A stretch of 64,000 nucleotides of DNA from Prevotellaceae bacterium (GCA_021772015.1 JAETNS010000001.1:62001-126000); one strand, 5' to 3'. Counted from the stretch's first letter, positions 43,738 to 51,257 are shown. Program-made: numbers and translations. The notes: generated by a model not told the origin, from the sequence alone.

Positions 43738-43786
43738 TGAGTTCTGTCTGCGATGAAATGTGATATGTATGTTTTGGGAGTGATCC

Positions 43787-43821
43787 CAAATATAAGACGG
43801 ATTCCGCAACCGAAAGGTTGC
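43787..43821 (-). promoter_or_regulatory. -7 box and tetraloop hairpin upstream of the barrel protein
   Basis: TATATTTG (minus, 43794-43787) is the -7 box. Where a -33 element would be expected there is a perfect 6-bp hairpin closing a 4-nt loop (GCAACC-GAAA-GGTTGC, 43806-43821). It could be an operator for this gene or the 3' hairpin of the HAD gene that ends at 43871. Confidence 0.45.
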
Positions 43822-43870
43822 ACACCGAATATGATTTTTTTGACAATCGCAGCAGAAAATGTCTTTGTTC

Positions 43871-44734
43871 TTATTCTTTAGGGTTGAAGTCCGAAAGTAT
43901 GAAACTTGCCACCGATGGCTCGGTGTTTGGACCGATGACGATGTCTGCCTGCTCCTTGACCGCCGGAAGGGCATTCTCGACGGCGACCGCGAGGTCGGCT
44001 GCTTTCATCATAGGCAAGTCGTTGAGGTTGTCGCCAAAGACCACGATACGGTCCGCGCCGAGTTCGGTGGCGATATCTTTCACCGCCGAGGCTTTCGAGC
44101 AGCCGGGGGCATAGACATCCATCAGAGCCACCTCCGGGTTGAAGATGTCGCGGTACCAGGCGGCGGAGCAGTCGGTCTTGCTTCGTATAGCCTCGCAAAG
44201 ACGCTCCATCTTCGCCGGGTTTCCTATGGCGAAAAACAAGACGGTCGCCTCATAATCCTTCGGTTTCTGTCCGAGATGGAACCGTTTCAGGGCCAGATGA
44301 CGGCGTTCCTGATAGAAAGCGTCCTCGCGGGTGGTCAATCCGGCTGTGTGATATACATTCAGCATCTCATGCCGGCCCAGACAATAATTGAACGGATTGA
44401 TTCCTGCGGCGGCGAATTCCTTTATGATGGTCTCGGTGTCGAAAGGAGACATCATCCGTACATAATCGTAACGCTCAAGGCGGCGGTTCCAGTAGGCCGC
44501 TCCGGTCATCACGATCGCGGGAATGTCGCGCCCGGAGGGTGTTGTGGCCGGGTCGACATGATCCAGAAGTGGCTGGACGGTTGCCGGAGTTCTGGCTGTC
44601 GCCACTGTTATCATTGCCCCCCGGCTGATAAGGGAGTTGAGGATCTTTGCGCTTTCGGCGGAAACCCTGCTCGAAGGATCGAGCAGGGTGCCGTCGAGGT
44701 CGCTGACATATAAGGTGTTTCGTGTATCGGGCAT
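43871..44734 (-). CDS. Cof-type HAD family phosphatase
   Basis: This 287-residue cytoplasmic phosphatase has the catalytic Asp12/Asp14 in VSDLDGTLLD, motif II in ITVATARTP, and the metal-binding GDNLNDLPMMKAA near residue 235. The large cap between motifs II and III (about 85-195) is of the Cof type IIB. Relatives hydrolyse sugar phosphates, nucleotides or flavin precursors. It is 11 nt downstream of purB, so it is expressed with it, but no purine role is implied by the sequence. Confidence 0.88.
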   Translation of the reverse strand: MPDTRNTLYVSDLDGTLLDPSSRVSAESAKILNSLISRGAMITVATARTPATVQPLLDHVDPATTPSGRDIPAIVMTGAAYWNRRLERYDYVRMMSPFDTETIIKEFAAAGINPFNYCLGRHEMLNVYHTAGLTTREDAFYQERRHLALKRFHLGQKPKDYEATVLFFAIGNPAKMERLCEAIRSKTDCSAAWYRDIFNPEVALMDVYAPGCSKASAVKDIATELGADRIVVFGDNLNDLPMMKAADLAVAVENALPAVKEQADIVIGPNTEPSVASFILSDFNPKE

Positions 44735-44745
44735 TAGCCGGGCAA

Positions 44746-46089
44746 TTAGATTCCTGTGTATGTTGAGGGGGAGAGTTGTCTTAGCTCGGCTTTGACTGCC
44801 GGTGTCACATCGAGGGTTTCGATGAATTCGGCGATCGATTCGGCGGTGACAGTTGTGTTCACGCGGGTGAGCTGCTTGAGGGTCTCGTATGGATGAGGAT
44901 ACCCTTCGCGGCGCAGTATCGTCTGTATCCCTTCGGCCACTACCGCCCAGGCTGCGTTGAGGTCGCGGTCGATTGCCGCACGGTTGAGCAGGAGTTTGCC
45001 CAGACCCTTGAGGGTGGAGTGGATGGCGATTACGCTGTGGGCCATCGGTACGCCGATATTGCGCAACACCGTGGAGTCGGTCAGGTCGCGTTGCAGGCGC
45101 GAAACGGGGAGCTTCTGCGAAAGGTGGGCGTAGATGGCGTTGGCGATCCCTAGGTTTCCTTCGGAGTTCTCGAAATCGATGGGGTTGACCTTGTGGGGCA
45201 TCGCTGAAGATCCTACCTCCCCGGCCTTGATCTTCTGCTTGAAGTATTCGGAGGAGACATACATCCAGACATCGCGGTCGAGGTCGAGGATGATGGTGTT
45301 GATGCGTCGGAGGGCATCAAACAGTGCTGCCAGGTTGTCGTAGTTGGAGATCTGGGTGGTCCATTCCTCGCGGTCTATACCGAGTCTCTCATTGAGGAAG
45401 CGGTTGCCGAACGCGCGCCAGTCGATCGTCGGGAATGACGCGTTATGGGCGTTGAAATTGCCTGTGGCTCCGCCGAATTTACCACTGACAGGGGTGGAGG
45501 CAAGAAGTTCGCGCTGACGGCGCAGACGATAGGCAAACACCTCTATCTCCTTGCCAAGGCGTGTGGGAGAGGCGGGCTGCCCGTGGGTCTTGGCGAGCAT
45601 CGCCACATCCGCCCATTCCCCGGCGCGGGTTTCGAGGGCGTTGATCAGTTCGTCGAGCAGGGGAAGGAACACCTCATGGACGGCATCTTTTACCGACATC
45701 GGGACGGAGGTGTTGTTGATGTCTTGGGAGGTAAGTCCGAAATGGATGAACTCCTTCCATTGAGACAGCCCCATACGGTCGAACTGCTCCTTTAAGAAAT
45801 ATTCCACCGCTTTCACGTCATGATTGGTGACCGATTCATGCTCTTTTATGCGTGACGCGTCAGCTTCGGTGAAATCCTTGTATAACGATGGCAGTTGCTC
45901 CAATGTCTCGGCAGGGATGTCGGCCAACTGGGGCAACGGCAGTTTAGCCAGGGCGATGAAATATTCCACTTCGACTTTCACGCGGTAGCGGATCAAGGCG
46001 AATTCCGAGAAATACAAGTCGAGGCCTGAGGTCTTCGAGCGGTAGCGGCCGTCGATGGGGGAGATGGCGGTAAGAGTGGTCAGTTCCAA
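44746..46089 (-). CDS. purB: Adenylosuccinate lyase
   Basis: This 447-residue enzyme splits adenylosuccinate to AMP and SAICAR to AICAR in purine synthesis. The fumarase/aspartase signature GSSAMPHKVNPIDFEN (about 290-305) carries the catalytic Ser loop, and AKTHGQPASPTRLG holds the His region of the active site. The HESVTNHDVKAVEYFL segment (about 85-100) and the E. coli-like length and opening (LTAISPIDGRY) place it in the PurB class of the gamma/bacteroid group. A clear -7 box lies about 72 nt upstream. Confidence 0.97.
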   Translation of the reverse strand: MELTTLTAISPIDGRYRSKTSGLDLYFSEFALIRYRVKVEVEYFIALAKLPLPQLADIPAETLEQLPSLYKDFTEADASRIKEHESVTNHDVKAVEYFLKEQFDRMGLSQWKEFIHFGLTSQDINNTSVPMSVKDAVHEVFLPLLDELINALETRAGEWADVAMLAKTHGQPASPTRLGKEIEVFAYRLRRQRELLASTPVSGKFGGATGNFNAHNASFPTIDWRAFGNRFLNERLGIDREEWTTQISNYDNLAALFDALRRINTIILDLDRDVWMYVSSEYFKQKIKAGEVGSSAMPHKVNPIDFENSEGNLGIANAIYAHLSQKLPVSRLQRDLTDSTVLRNIGVPMAHSVIAIHSTLKGLGKLLLNRAAIDRDLNAAWAVVAEGIQTILRREGYPHPYETLKQLTRVNTTVTAESIAEFIETLDVTPAVKAELRQLSPSTYTGI

Positions 46090-46160
46090 AACGAGCTTCT
46101 TTTAAAGGTTATCAAGTAATCGTCCCGGATAATTCCGGACGGTTGCCTGGTTTGAAAGTG

Positions 46161-46168
46161 CAAAGTTA
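46161..46168 (-). promoter_or_regulatory. -7 box of purB
   Basis: TAACTTTG on the minus strand, 72 nt before the ATG, has a TTGG about 19 nt upstream. I see no riboswitch-like structure in the short leader. Confidence 0.55.
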
Positions 46169-46294
46169 CGAAAAATCTCCGTAGCCCCCAACTTGTCAAG
46201 ATAATCCTGCCTAAAAAGGAGATTCTGTAAATCGTGGATTTTCAATGAAGTATGAATTTATTGCAAAAAATATTTGAAAAAAGTGCCTGAAAAA

Positions 46295-46326
46295 TTTGGT
46301 GGCTAACGAAAAAGTGCATACCTTTG
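46295..46326 (+). promoter_or_regulatory. tRNA operon promoter
   Basis: TTTG (46295-46298), a 20-nt spacer and TACCTTTG (46319-46326) form a consensus promoter 21 nt before the first tRNA. Confidence 0.75.
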
Positions 46327-46347
46327 CAACGCTTTTGGGAGCGAGAC

Positions 46348-46422
46348 GGGCGCTTAGCTCAGCTGGTTCAGAGCGTCTGCCTTACAAGCAGAGGGTCGGG
46401 GGTTCGAATCCCTCAGCGCCCA
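46348..46422 (+). tRNA. tRNA-Val (anticodon TAC)
   Basis: This 75-nt cloverleaf has a 7-bp acceptor stem (GGGCGCT/AGCGCCC), the D-arm TAGCTCAGCTGGTTCAGA, the anticodon loop CTTACAA with anticodon TAC, and the T-loop GTTCGAATC. The discriminator is A and CCA is not encoded. It is identical to the copy at 46583. Confidence 0.97.
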
Positions 46423-46582
46423 CAAAACAACCTCGCTTCAATGCAATCCGCGTTTCGGCCCTGGAGAGGGCGATTCTCAAAGCCAAAGCGGCTTAAAAGC
46501 CTCAGCGGCGAATCCTCTCTGACGAGGGACAATGAGAAACCGGGCATTGACAGCAATCTCGCCATCCAACAAGCTTTTTATC

Positions 46583-46657
46583 GGGCGCTTAGCTCAGCTG
46601 GTTCAGAGCGTCTGCCTTACAAGCAGAGGGTCGGGGGTTCGAATCCCTCAGCGCCCA
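46583..46657 (+). tRNA. tRNA-Val (anticodon TAC), second copy
   Basis: This is a 75-nt exact repeat of the tRNA at 46348, separated from it by 160 nt of unrelated spacer. It is presumably processed from the same transcript, which ends at the terminator at 46678-46710. Confidence 0.97.
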
Positions 46658-46677
46658 CAACCCGAAAAACAAAACGC

Positions 46678-46710
46678 TGCATGCGGTTCAATCGATCCGC
46701 ATGCATTTTT
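46678..46710 (+). terminator. Terminator of the tRNA-Val operon
   Basis: A 9-bp stem (46678-46686 with 46697-46705), a 10-nt loop and five Ts lie 20 nt after the second tRNA. Confidence 0.85.
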
Positions 46711-46729
46711 ATTATGCCGATTATTGGCC

Positions 46730-46768
46730 GGCCCGACAATTGTTTTATGTCAATTGGTGTTGCGGGCC
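46730..46768 (-). other. Nested inverted repeats at the 3' end of the unknown operon
   Basis: GGCCCG...CGGGCC (46730-46735, 46763-46768) encloses CAATTG...CAATTG (46737-46742, 46751-46756). The structure lies 16-54 nt past the stop at 46784 and may terminate the minus-strand operon, though the internal loop is asymmetric and no T-run follows. Confidence 0.3.
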
Positions 46769-46783
46769 GTCGGATTTAGCAGG

Positions 46784-47245
46784 TCACACAACCCTGAATT
46801 TCAGAGAAGAGACAAATCTGTTTAAGTCAACTCCTGTCAAAATGGCATCTATGGTGTCTTCATCAGCCATCTTGCAAGTCACAGCCCCGTTTGCGAAGCC
46901 TATGGCTGTTTCGCATATTTCTTTTATCTGGTTGGAAGCCCTTGAAAACAACAATTCACGGATTTTAGAGGGTATATTCTCTTCCTGACCGGCAATCGTC
47001 ATATCGGAACTTGTCAAAGGAATCCATCCTGGAATCATCATCGACAAGACAAATCCGTAACGCATCAGCTCGTTTTCGTCATCAGCGATGGAAATAGTCA
47101 ACTGAAAGCCAAATAGTTCAATGTCAGGCTTCAAGGTCATTAGCGGGGACAGACCTATCCTGATTTTGGAATCTTCTGCCGATTTCATTTTTTCGGCATC
47201 ATAGAAAAATATTCCTTGACGGTATTTCAGTATGTTGGTACTCAT
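46784..47245 (-). CDS. Unknown 153-residue cytoplasmic protein
   Basis: This is the last gene of an AT-rich three- or four-gene operon, 10 nt after its neighbour. There is no signal peptide. Long beta-rich stretches (KIRIGLSPLMTL, ELFGFQLTISIADD, MRYGFVLSMMIPGWIPL) are followed by an amphipathic helix (PSKIRELLFSRASNQIKEIC). The pattern recalls the SecB fold, in which a beta-sheet is followed by a helix, and SecB-like proteins occur as chaperones of toxin-antitoxin systems. That is only a resemblance by eye. No known family can be assigned. Confidence 0.6.
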   Translation of the reverse strand: MSTNILKYRQGIFFYDAEKMKSAEDSKIRIGLSPLMTLKPDIELFGFQLTISIADDENELMRYGFVLSMMIPGWIPLTSSDMTIAGQEENIPSKIRELLFSRASNQIKEICETAIGFANGAVTCKMADEDTIDAILTGVDLNRFVSSLKFRVV

Positions 47246-47255
47246 GACGGTGTTA

Positions 47256-47633
47256 TTAGGCGGTGAGACAGACGTTTTTATGATATCGCTTCAAGAATGT
47301 CTTCAATTTCAATTTGTCAAAGCAGAAGTCAGGTTCAAATCTTCCCTCTTTTGCCAGCCATTCCCAATCTTTGGTTTCAGGTGTTATCTCGACAGTTCCG
47401 TTCTGTATTACAGCAAAAAGAGTGTTTTCCGGCACGAAAAGATCTCCAAGACAAACTTTCTCATTCAGATAGTCCTGAATATTTTCGTATGAAACATTAG
47501 TTACCAGATAACGTAGCTCGTTCTGCGGATAATCTATATGTTTGACAAAAAGATATAATTGGTTGGTGTCTTTGTCGAAAAACAAAGACACATATGGGCT
47601 TCCGTAATCTTGCAGTGTCCCTACAAGATACAT
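47256..47633 (-). CDS. Unknown 125-residue protein, possibly DUF6575-like
   Basis: I chose ATG 47633 rather than 47666 because it lies one base after the upstream stop (47635), as expected for coupled translation. The opening MYLVGTLQDYGSPYVSLF, then QLYLFVKHID and YENIQDYLNEKVCLGDLF, resembles the small DUF6575-type proteins (a beta-strand core with a short helix and an acidic LxDLF turn). I am not sure of the assignment. No membrane segment or catalytic motif is visible. It shares the AT-rich composition of its operon. Confidence 0.6.
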   Translation of the reverse strand: MYLVGTLQDYGSPYVSLFFDKDTNQLYLFVKHIDYPQNELRYLVTNVSYENIQDYLNEKVCLGDLFVPENTLFAVIQNGTVEITPETKDWEWLAKEGRFEPDFCFDKLKLKTFLKRYHKNVCLTA

Positions 47634-47634
47634 G

Positions 47635-48147
47635 TTACTTTTCGTTGTCGTCCGACTCGTTGTCATAATCGATATATTCCAGAGGGAACGAATCGTCCCA
47701 GATATCCTCTATTCTAACATTGTCGCGAGGTATAATGTTGGCATGGCCCTTTTTGCGGTCGAAATCTGACATGACCCCCAAATTCGGTCTCATATGGAAT
47801 TTGGCGACATACGGGCCTCTTTTTTGTTTATATGTCTCTGCGACTTCCGGCGGATGTTTTCTCTTTATCCCCTTATATGTCCGTATGGCTTCAGATTTGC
47901 ATTTTTCGGCCGATTTGAATCCCGAAGTGGCGTAACTCCCGACTTCCTGCTTTTTTTCGGTTTCGGTCAGTTCCTCAATGTCTTCCTCATCATACTCGAT
48001 CAGCAGCTCATTGATTTCATCCGGCGTTTTGTTTATGAATTTTGGAGGCAATAGATCATCGTCAGTCGGCGGATTCGTTCTGACAGTGCGATAAAACGAT
48101 ATGTCTTTTTCAGAATAATATTTGCCAATAATATCCTGAAAAAACAT
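47635..48147 (-). CDS. Unknown 170-residue charged protein, probably 3' part of a frameshifted gene
   Basis: This hydrophilic protein contains an acidic segment (EYDEEDIEELTETEKK), a basic middle (TYKGIKRKHPPEVAETYKQK) and an acidic end. Its ATG lies inside the 3' end of the overlapping 48110-48310 frame, at a T6 run. Removing one T would join both frames into one protein of about 220 residues. I therefore think the true gene starts at 48310, and that this frame is either its second part or an internally started product. No family is recognised. The next gene follows after one base. Confidence 0.55.
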   Translation of the reverse strand: MFFQDIIGKYYSEKDISFYRTVRTNPPTDDDLLPPKFINKTPDEINELLIEYDEEDIEELTETEKKQEVGSYATSGFKSAEKCKSEAIRTYKGIKRKHPPEVAETYKQKRGPYVAKFHMRPNLGVMSDFDRKKGHANIIPRDNVRIEDIWDDSFPLEYIDYDNESDDNEK

Positions 48148-48310
48148 TCAATGACTCGGAATAACGCAGGGAATCATGCCCTGATCCGTTTTCGTCCATA
48201 TCGATATCGCTAACTTCGGTTTTCCGCAAAGATACCATATTTTTTTTCATGGCAAAATCGGGCAACACGATATTCTTCTTATTCTTGTCTGGCAAGGAGG
48301 TAGGGTCCAT
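48110..48310 (-). pseudogene. 5' part of the frameshifted unknown gene
   Basis: This 66-codon frame starts MDPTSLPDKNKKNIVLPDF and remains protein-like until the T6 run (48144-48139). After that its last nine residues (SGYYWQILF) look like out-of-frame sequence. It overlaps the next frame by 38 nt. The possibilities are a sequencing or assembly error, a phase-variable homopolymer, programmed frameshifting, or two overlapping genes. Confidence 0.45.
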
Positions 48311-48355
48311 TTCGGTTTTCTCGTGTTTCTATAATGAATAGTTCCTCGCAGAACT

Positions 48356-48395
48356 AAAAAGGGGAGGGAGGCGACCGTCATGGTAGCCTCCCTCC
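48356..48395 (-). terminator. Rho-independent terminator
   Basis: Perfect 10-bp G/C arms (48363-48372 and 48386-48395), with a further 3 bp inside the loop, are followed on the minus strand by CC and five Ts (48360-48356). It lies 120 nt downstream of the G8 promoter at 48480 and about 190 nt beyond the stop of the 48588-51023 gene, so it could end either transcript. Confidence 0.8.
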
Positions 48396-48475
48396 TTCAA
48401 TTATACTAAAACTTTTTTGGGCTTGCAGCCTCGCGGCTGTAAAGATCTTTGATGGCGGGAAGGGTGGGACTTGTG
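48356..48475 (-). ncRNA. Candidate small RNA between promoter and terminator
   Basis: A promoter (-7 box 48487-48480) and a strong terminator (48395-48356) enclose about 120 nt with no convincing reading frame. On the minus strand the interior has a 5-bp hairpin closed by a GCGA tetraloop (CAGCC-GCGA-GGCTG, 48439-48426) and the palindrome AAAGATCTTT (48450-48441). The alternative is an attenuated leader of the downstream operon starting at 48310. Confidence 0.4.
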
Positions 48476-48479
48476 GATG

Positions 48480-48533
48480 CAAAGGTAGGCAAAGAAGCCC
48501 GATTTACCCCCCCCGACTGTTAAAGATGGTTAA
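48480..48533 (-). promoter_or_regulatory. G8-type promoter (small RNA or operon leader)
   Basis: The minus strand has TACCTTTG at 48487-48480. Eight Gs (48514-48507) sit 19 nt upstream of it, where the -33 element belongs. Two TTAAC repeats (48533-48529 and 48523-48519) lie 10 bp apart further upstream. The shared stretch TCGGGGGGGGTAAATCG matches the promoter at 51104 exactly. Confidence 0.55.
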
Positions 48534-48587
48534 TGTGGCGTATTGCGCATGAAATTAAACTGAATTTCATGCGCAATCACTATGATG

Positions 48588-51023
48588 TCAACGAATAAAG
48601 ACTTTTTCAGCCTTGTCGCCTTGGACGCGGATATAGATCCCTGCGGCGGGGGTGAGTACACGTACACCCTGGAGATTGTAGTATACGACAGGAGCATCGG
48701 TTTTGTCAGTAGCAATGTTGTCGATGCCGCTTGGGATGAGGCCTATCGCCATTGAGATTTTGGACACTCGCATGTGGGTGGAATTAGTGCTGGTGCTAAG
48801 GACATATGAAGTTGTCGGAGTAGAGTCAGGGAACGTATAGCTGAAGTCCTCATACTTGGCGGCAGCACGTGGTGCTGCGGCCTGTGTGGTGACTTTTGTC
48901 GTGGCTTTGCCGTCGACAACGGGGGTGTTGCCATCGGAGTTGGCGGTGTCAATAGTAAATACAGCTGACTTGAATCCGTAGCCTTGGGGAGCGGAAACTG
49001 TTATCTTGTTGTTGCCCGAACCGTAGATACGGAGATCGTTGGTGTATATTTTGGCATATGTGCCTGTGGAAGCAATCGTAGTGTTGAATTCGAAATTGTC
49101 GGATGAAACCCAGGTCTGTGACTTTGAGGCGGCGGTGTATGCGCTCCATGTCTGGTCGGCGAATACAACAGCGGTGGTTATGTCAGTGGCCTGCTGCTGT
49201 GTGAGGACATTGAGTGTGAAAGATGCCTCTCCGGCAGCGAAAGAGTCGGTTTCAGGAACGGTGACAGTGATCACAGTAGTTCCTGCCTTGTGGATGTCAA
49301 CACCGTAGGATTCGTTGATGGAGGCCACTTCCGGATCAGAGGAGGTGAGTGAGGGCTCGCCGTCGCTCATGCAGTCGAACGTGGGGAGTTCGAACGGATC
49401 TTCAGAACCTATCACGTAGTCGACTGATTCAACTATGCCCCCTTCGGCGTTGAGCCAGCGAACGTTGGGGTTCTTTTTGGTAACGGTGTATGCGGCGGTT
49501 ACGGTTTCGCTCTGAAGCTCTCCTTTCTTCGCATAGGCTTCGATGGTGGCTGTCTGTCCGGCGGGTGTGAATATCAGTATTTTGTCATCGGCGTTGTAAA
49601 GCTCGAATGCGTCGGAACCGTATTTGAAGAATATTTCAGCACCCTCTCCTGCCGTAAGCTCAACATAGCTCTGGTACTCTACGGATGTGCCTGACGCGGG
49701 ATTGAACACAGGAGCTGCGAGGGTTTCAGTTCCTTCGGTAACCTCGATGGGAAGGAACTGGAGGGTGGTGCCGAATATGCCGATAAATCCTGTGACAGTG
49801 CAGCCGGTGCCGGCTTCGATTCCGGTGAGACCGAATTTGTTGTACATTGTGAGAGTGTTGCCGTTGGCATCGGAGAGTTTGAAGGTCTTGGCGTCGGAGC
49901 CGAGAGCTATGTTGACATTCTCGACAGTCACATACTGACACATCATGGCCTGAGTGAGCATGTCGAGGGTAGCTTCAGAGGGGTTGACGGGATCGCCGGC
50001 TGTCACGGTGCCGATTTCGGGACTTGTCACTTCGGGCTGCCCGTTGTAGACCTTGAATGTTCCGGCAAGGCGGTTGAAGGTATCGCCGTTGCTCAACGTT
50101 TTGTTTATGTTGCCGAAGATGAGCATGTAGCTGTGGCCGCATTTTACGTAGAGGTTCTGGCCGTTCTGGTAGACAGCTGTCATGGGTGCCTTTACGATGA
50201 CATCGATGCCGGTTTCGGGAACATCCTCCATGCCGAGCAGGGCCTCGAATCCGTCAAGGATGTAGGGTGGGTTGGCGGTGAATGTGCTTACATTACTGAG
50301 TTCGCCGTCTTTTATGGCTACTGCCTTGAATGTGGTGGTCTCCCAGATTTCGACAGGAGCGGAGTAGAGGGTGGATTCGGAAGTGGGGGTAGAACCGTCA
50401 GTGGTGTAGCGGATTCCCGCGCCTTCCGTGGCACATGTCATGGTCACAGAAAAAGACTCGTCGCCTTCCACCATCTCTAAGGTCGGTGCTGACACAGAGG
50501 GAGCTTCGCCTGCCTCATAATAAACGGTTATTTTGTGGATGAAGAGAAAGCCTTCTCCTGAGCTTGCAGCTTTCTCGAATTTCAGAGAGGACAGCAAGCC
50601 GGTATTGGTAAGGGTGTAGGTTTTGTAGGTGCCGTTTGTATCAGATGCTCCAAGAGCATCCATGGCTGTGTCGTTGAATTTGAATGCCAATTTGGCAGGA
50701 TTCTTGTTCGCAGATACTTCGATTTCCACTTTTGTAGGTGTCACCTGCTTGTCGGTGGCAATGCCGAAGCTGGCGGAACCGGTGCCTTTGTTTGTGCCGA
50801 TTTTCAAACCGTACAAACCGGGAGAGCAGTTGGATGCAGCAGTTAAACCGGTGAGATTAGTTGCTCCCTCAGAGCATACAGCGGTCATTGCTGATGTTGT
50901 CGACCAAGCCGACTGGTTGTTGTCTTTTCCATTGGTGAAAGTCACGGACCAAGAGGTTTCTGCGGCTGAGGAGCAGAATATTGCAGCAGTGACAAAACCT
51001 AATGAGAGTAGAAATTTTTTCAT
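48588..51023 (-). CDS. Secreted multidomain protein with chitobiase-C-type Ig repeats
   Basis: This 811-residue exported protein has a signal peptide (1-21) and a jelly-roll-like N-terminal domain (about 25-170). A CHB_HEX_C_1 Ig-like domain follows (about 175-250, with RYTTDGSTPTSESTLYSAPV), then an OB-fold-like region (about 260-435), a second CHB_HEX_C-like domain (about 440-515), a bacterial Ig-like segment (about 520-605) and another jelly-roll (about 610-760). The tail YYNLQGVRV ... GIYIRVQGDKAEKVFIR is the clearest example of the shared C-terminal signal. No catalytic domain is seen. It looks like a surface adhesin or a glycan-binding scaffold. It is driven by the second G8-type promoter. 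Confidence 0.8.
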   Translation of the reverse strand: MKKFLLSLGFVTAAIFCSSAAETSWSVTFTNGKDNNQSAWSTTSAMTAVCSEGATNLTGLTAASNCSPGLYGLKIGTNKGTGSASFGIATDKQVTPTKVEIEVSANKNPAKLAFKFNDTAMDALGASDTNGTYKTYTLTNTGLLSSLKFEKAASSGEGFLFIHKITVYYEAGEAPSVSAPTLEMVEGDESFSVTMTCATEGAGIRYTTDGSTPTSESTLYSAPVEIWETTTFKAVAIKDGELSNVSTFTANPPYILDGFEALLGMEDVPETGIDVIVKAPMTAVYQNGQNLYVKCGHSYMLIFGNINKTLSNGDTFNRLAGTFKVYNGQPEVTSPEIGTVTAGDPVNPSEATLDMLTQAMMCQYVTVENVNIALGSDAKTFKLSDANGNTLTMYNKFGLTGIEAGTGCTVTGFIGIFGTTLQFLPIEVTEGTETLAAPVFNPASGTSVEYQSYVELTAGEGAEIFFKYGSDAFELYNADDKILIFTPAGQTATIEAYAKKGELQSETVTAAYTVTKKNPNVRWLNAEGGIVESVDYVIGSEDPFELPTFDCMSDGEPSLTSSDPEVASINESYGVDIHKAGTTVITVTVPETDSFAAGEASFTLNVLTQQQATDITTAVVFADQTWSAYTAASKSQTWVSSDNFEFNTTIASTGTYAKIYTNDLRIYGSGNNKITVSAPQGYGFKSAVFTIDTANSDGNTPVVDGKATTKVTTQAAAPRAAAKYEDFSYTFPDSTPTTSYVLSTSTNSTHMRVSKISMAIGLIPSGIDNIATDKTDAPVVYYNLQGVRVLTPAAGIYIRVQGDKAEKVFIR

Positions 51024-51103
51024 ATAAGGTTAAAGATGGTTGGTTTTTAGTGATACTTTATTCTGTGGTGTGAGTATAGGTGTGGTATGCCTACAATCCG
51101 ATA

Positions 51104-51158
51104 CAAAATTAGACAAAAGGCTGCGATTTACCCCCCCCGATTAGTTAAATTTTGTTAA
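51104..51158 (-). promoter_or_regulatory. G8-type promoter of the 48588-51023 gene
   Basis: TAATTTTG (minus, 51111-51104) is preceded, 19 nt upstream, by eight Gs (51138-51131) and then by two TTAAC repeats with a 10-bp period (51158-51154 and 51148-51144). Architecture and spacing equal those at 48480-48533. The leader is about 75 nt. Confidence 0.6.
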
Positions 51159-51210
51159 TGAATGGAGTTGGGACGATTCAAACTTTATTCGGGAGTGAAA
51201 CGTTTACAGA

Positions 51211-51228
51211 TTGTCGTATGATCGACAA
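51211..51228. promoter_or_regulatory. Operator-like inverted repeat TTGTCG-N6-CGACAA
   Basis: Perfect 6-bp arms separated by 6 bp end 29 nt before the ATG of the 52-residue gene. No TAnnTTTG box accompanies it. Confidence 0.35.
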
Positions 51229-51257
51229 CTTACGCATAACCTAAAAACAAGTAAATT

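Noticed and set aside
43738-43974. 79-codon N-terminal extension of the barrel protein
   Set aside because: It runs through the -7 box and hairpin and overlaps the next gene; the start at 43737 gives a proper signal peptide.
46348-46657. 75-bp direct repeat considered as a CRISPR or integration-site duplication
   Set aside because: Both copies are complete tRNA-Val genes with one promoter and terminator; there is no integrase or repeat array.
46296-46825. Short plus-strand frames across the tRNA-Val genes
   Set aside because: They translate tRNA sequence twice in the same frame (SSAGSERLPYKQRVGGSN); the tRNA cloverleafs explain it.
48507-51138. The two C8/G8 runs as sequencing artefacts
   Set aside because: Both occur inside an identical 17-base context at the same distance from a -7 box, which argues for function.
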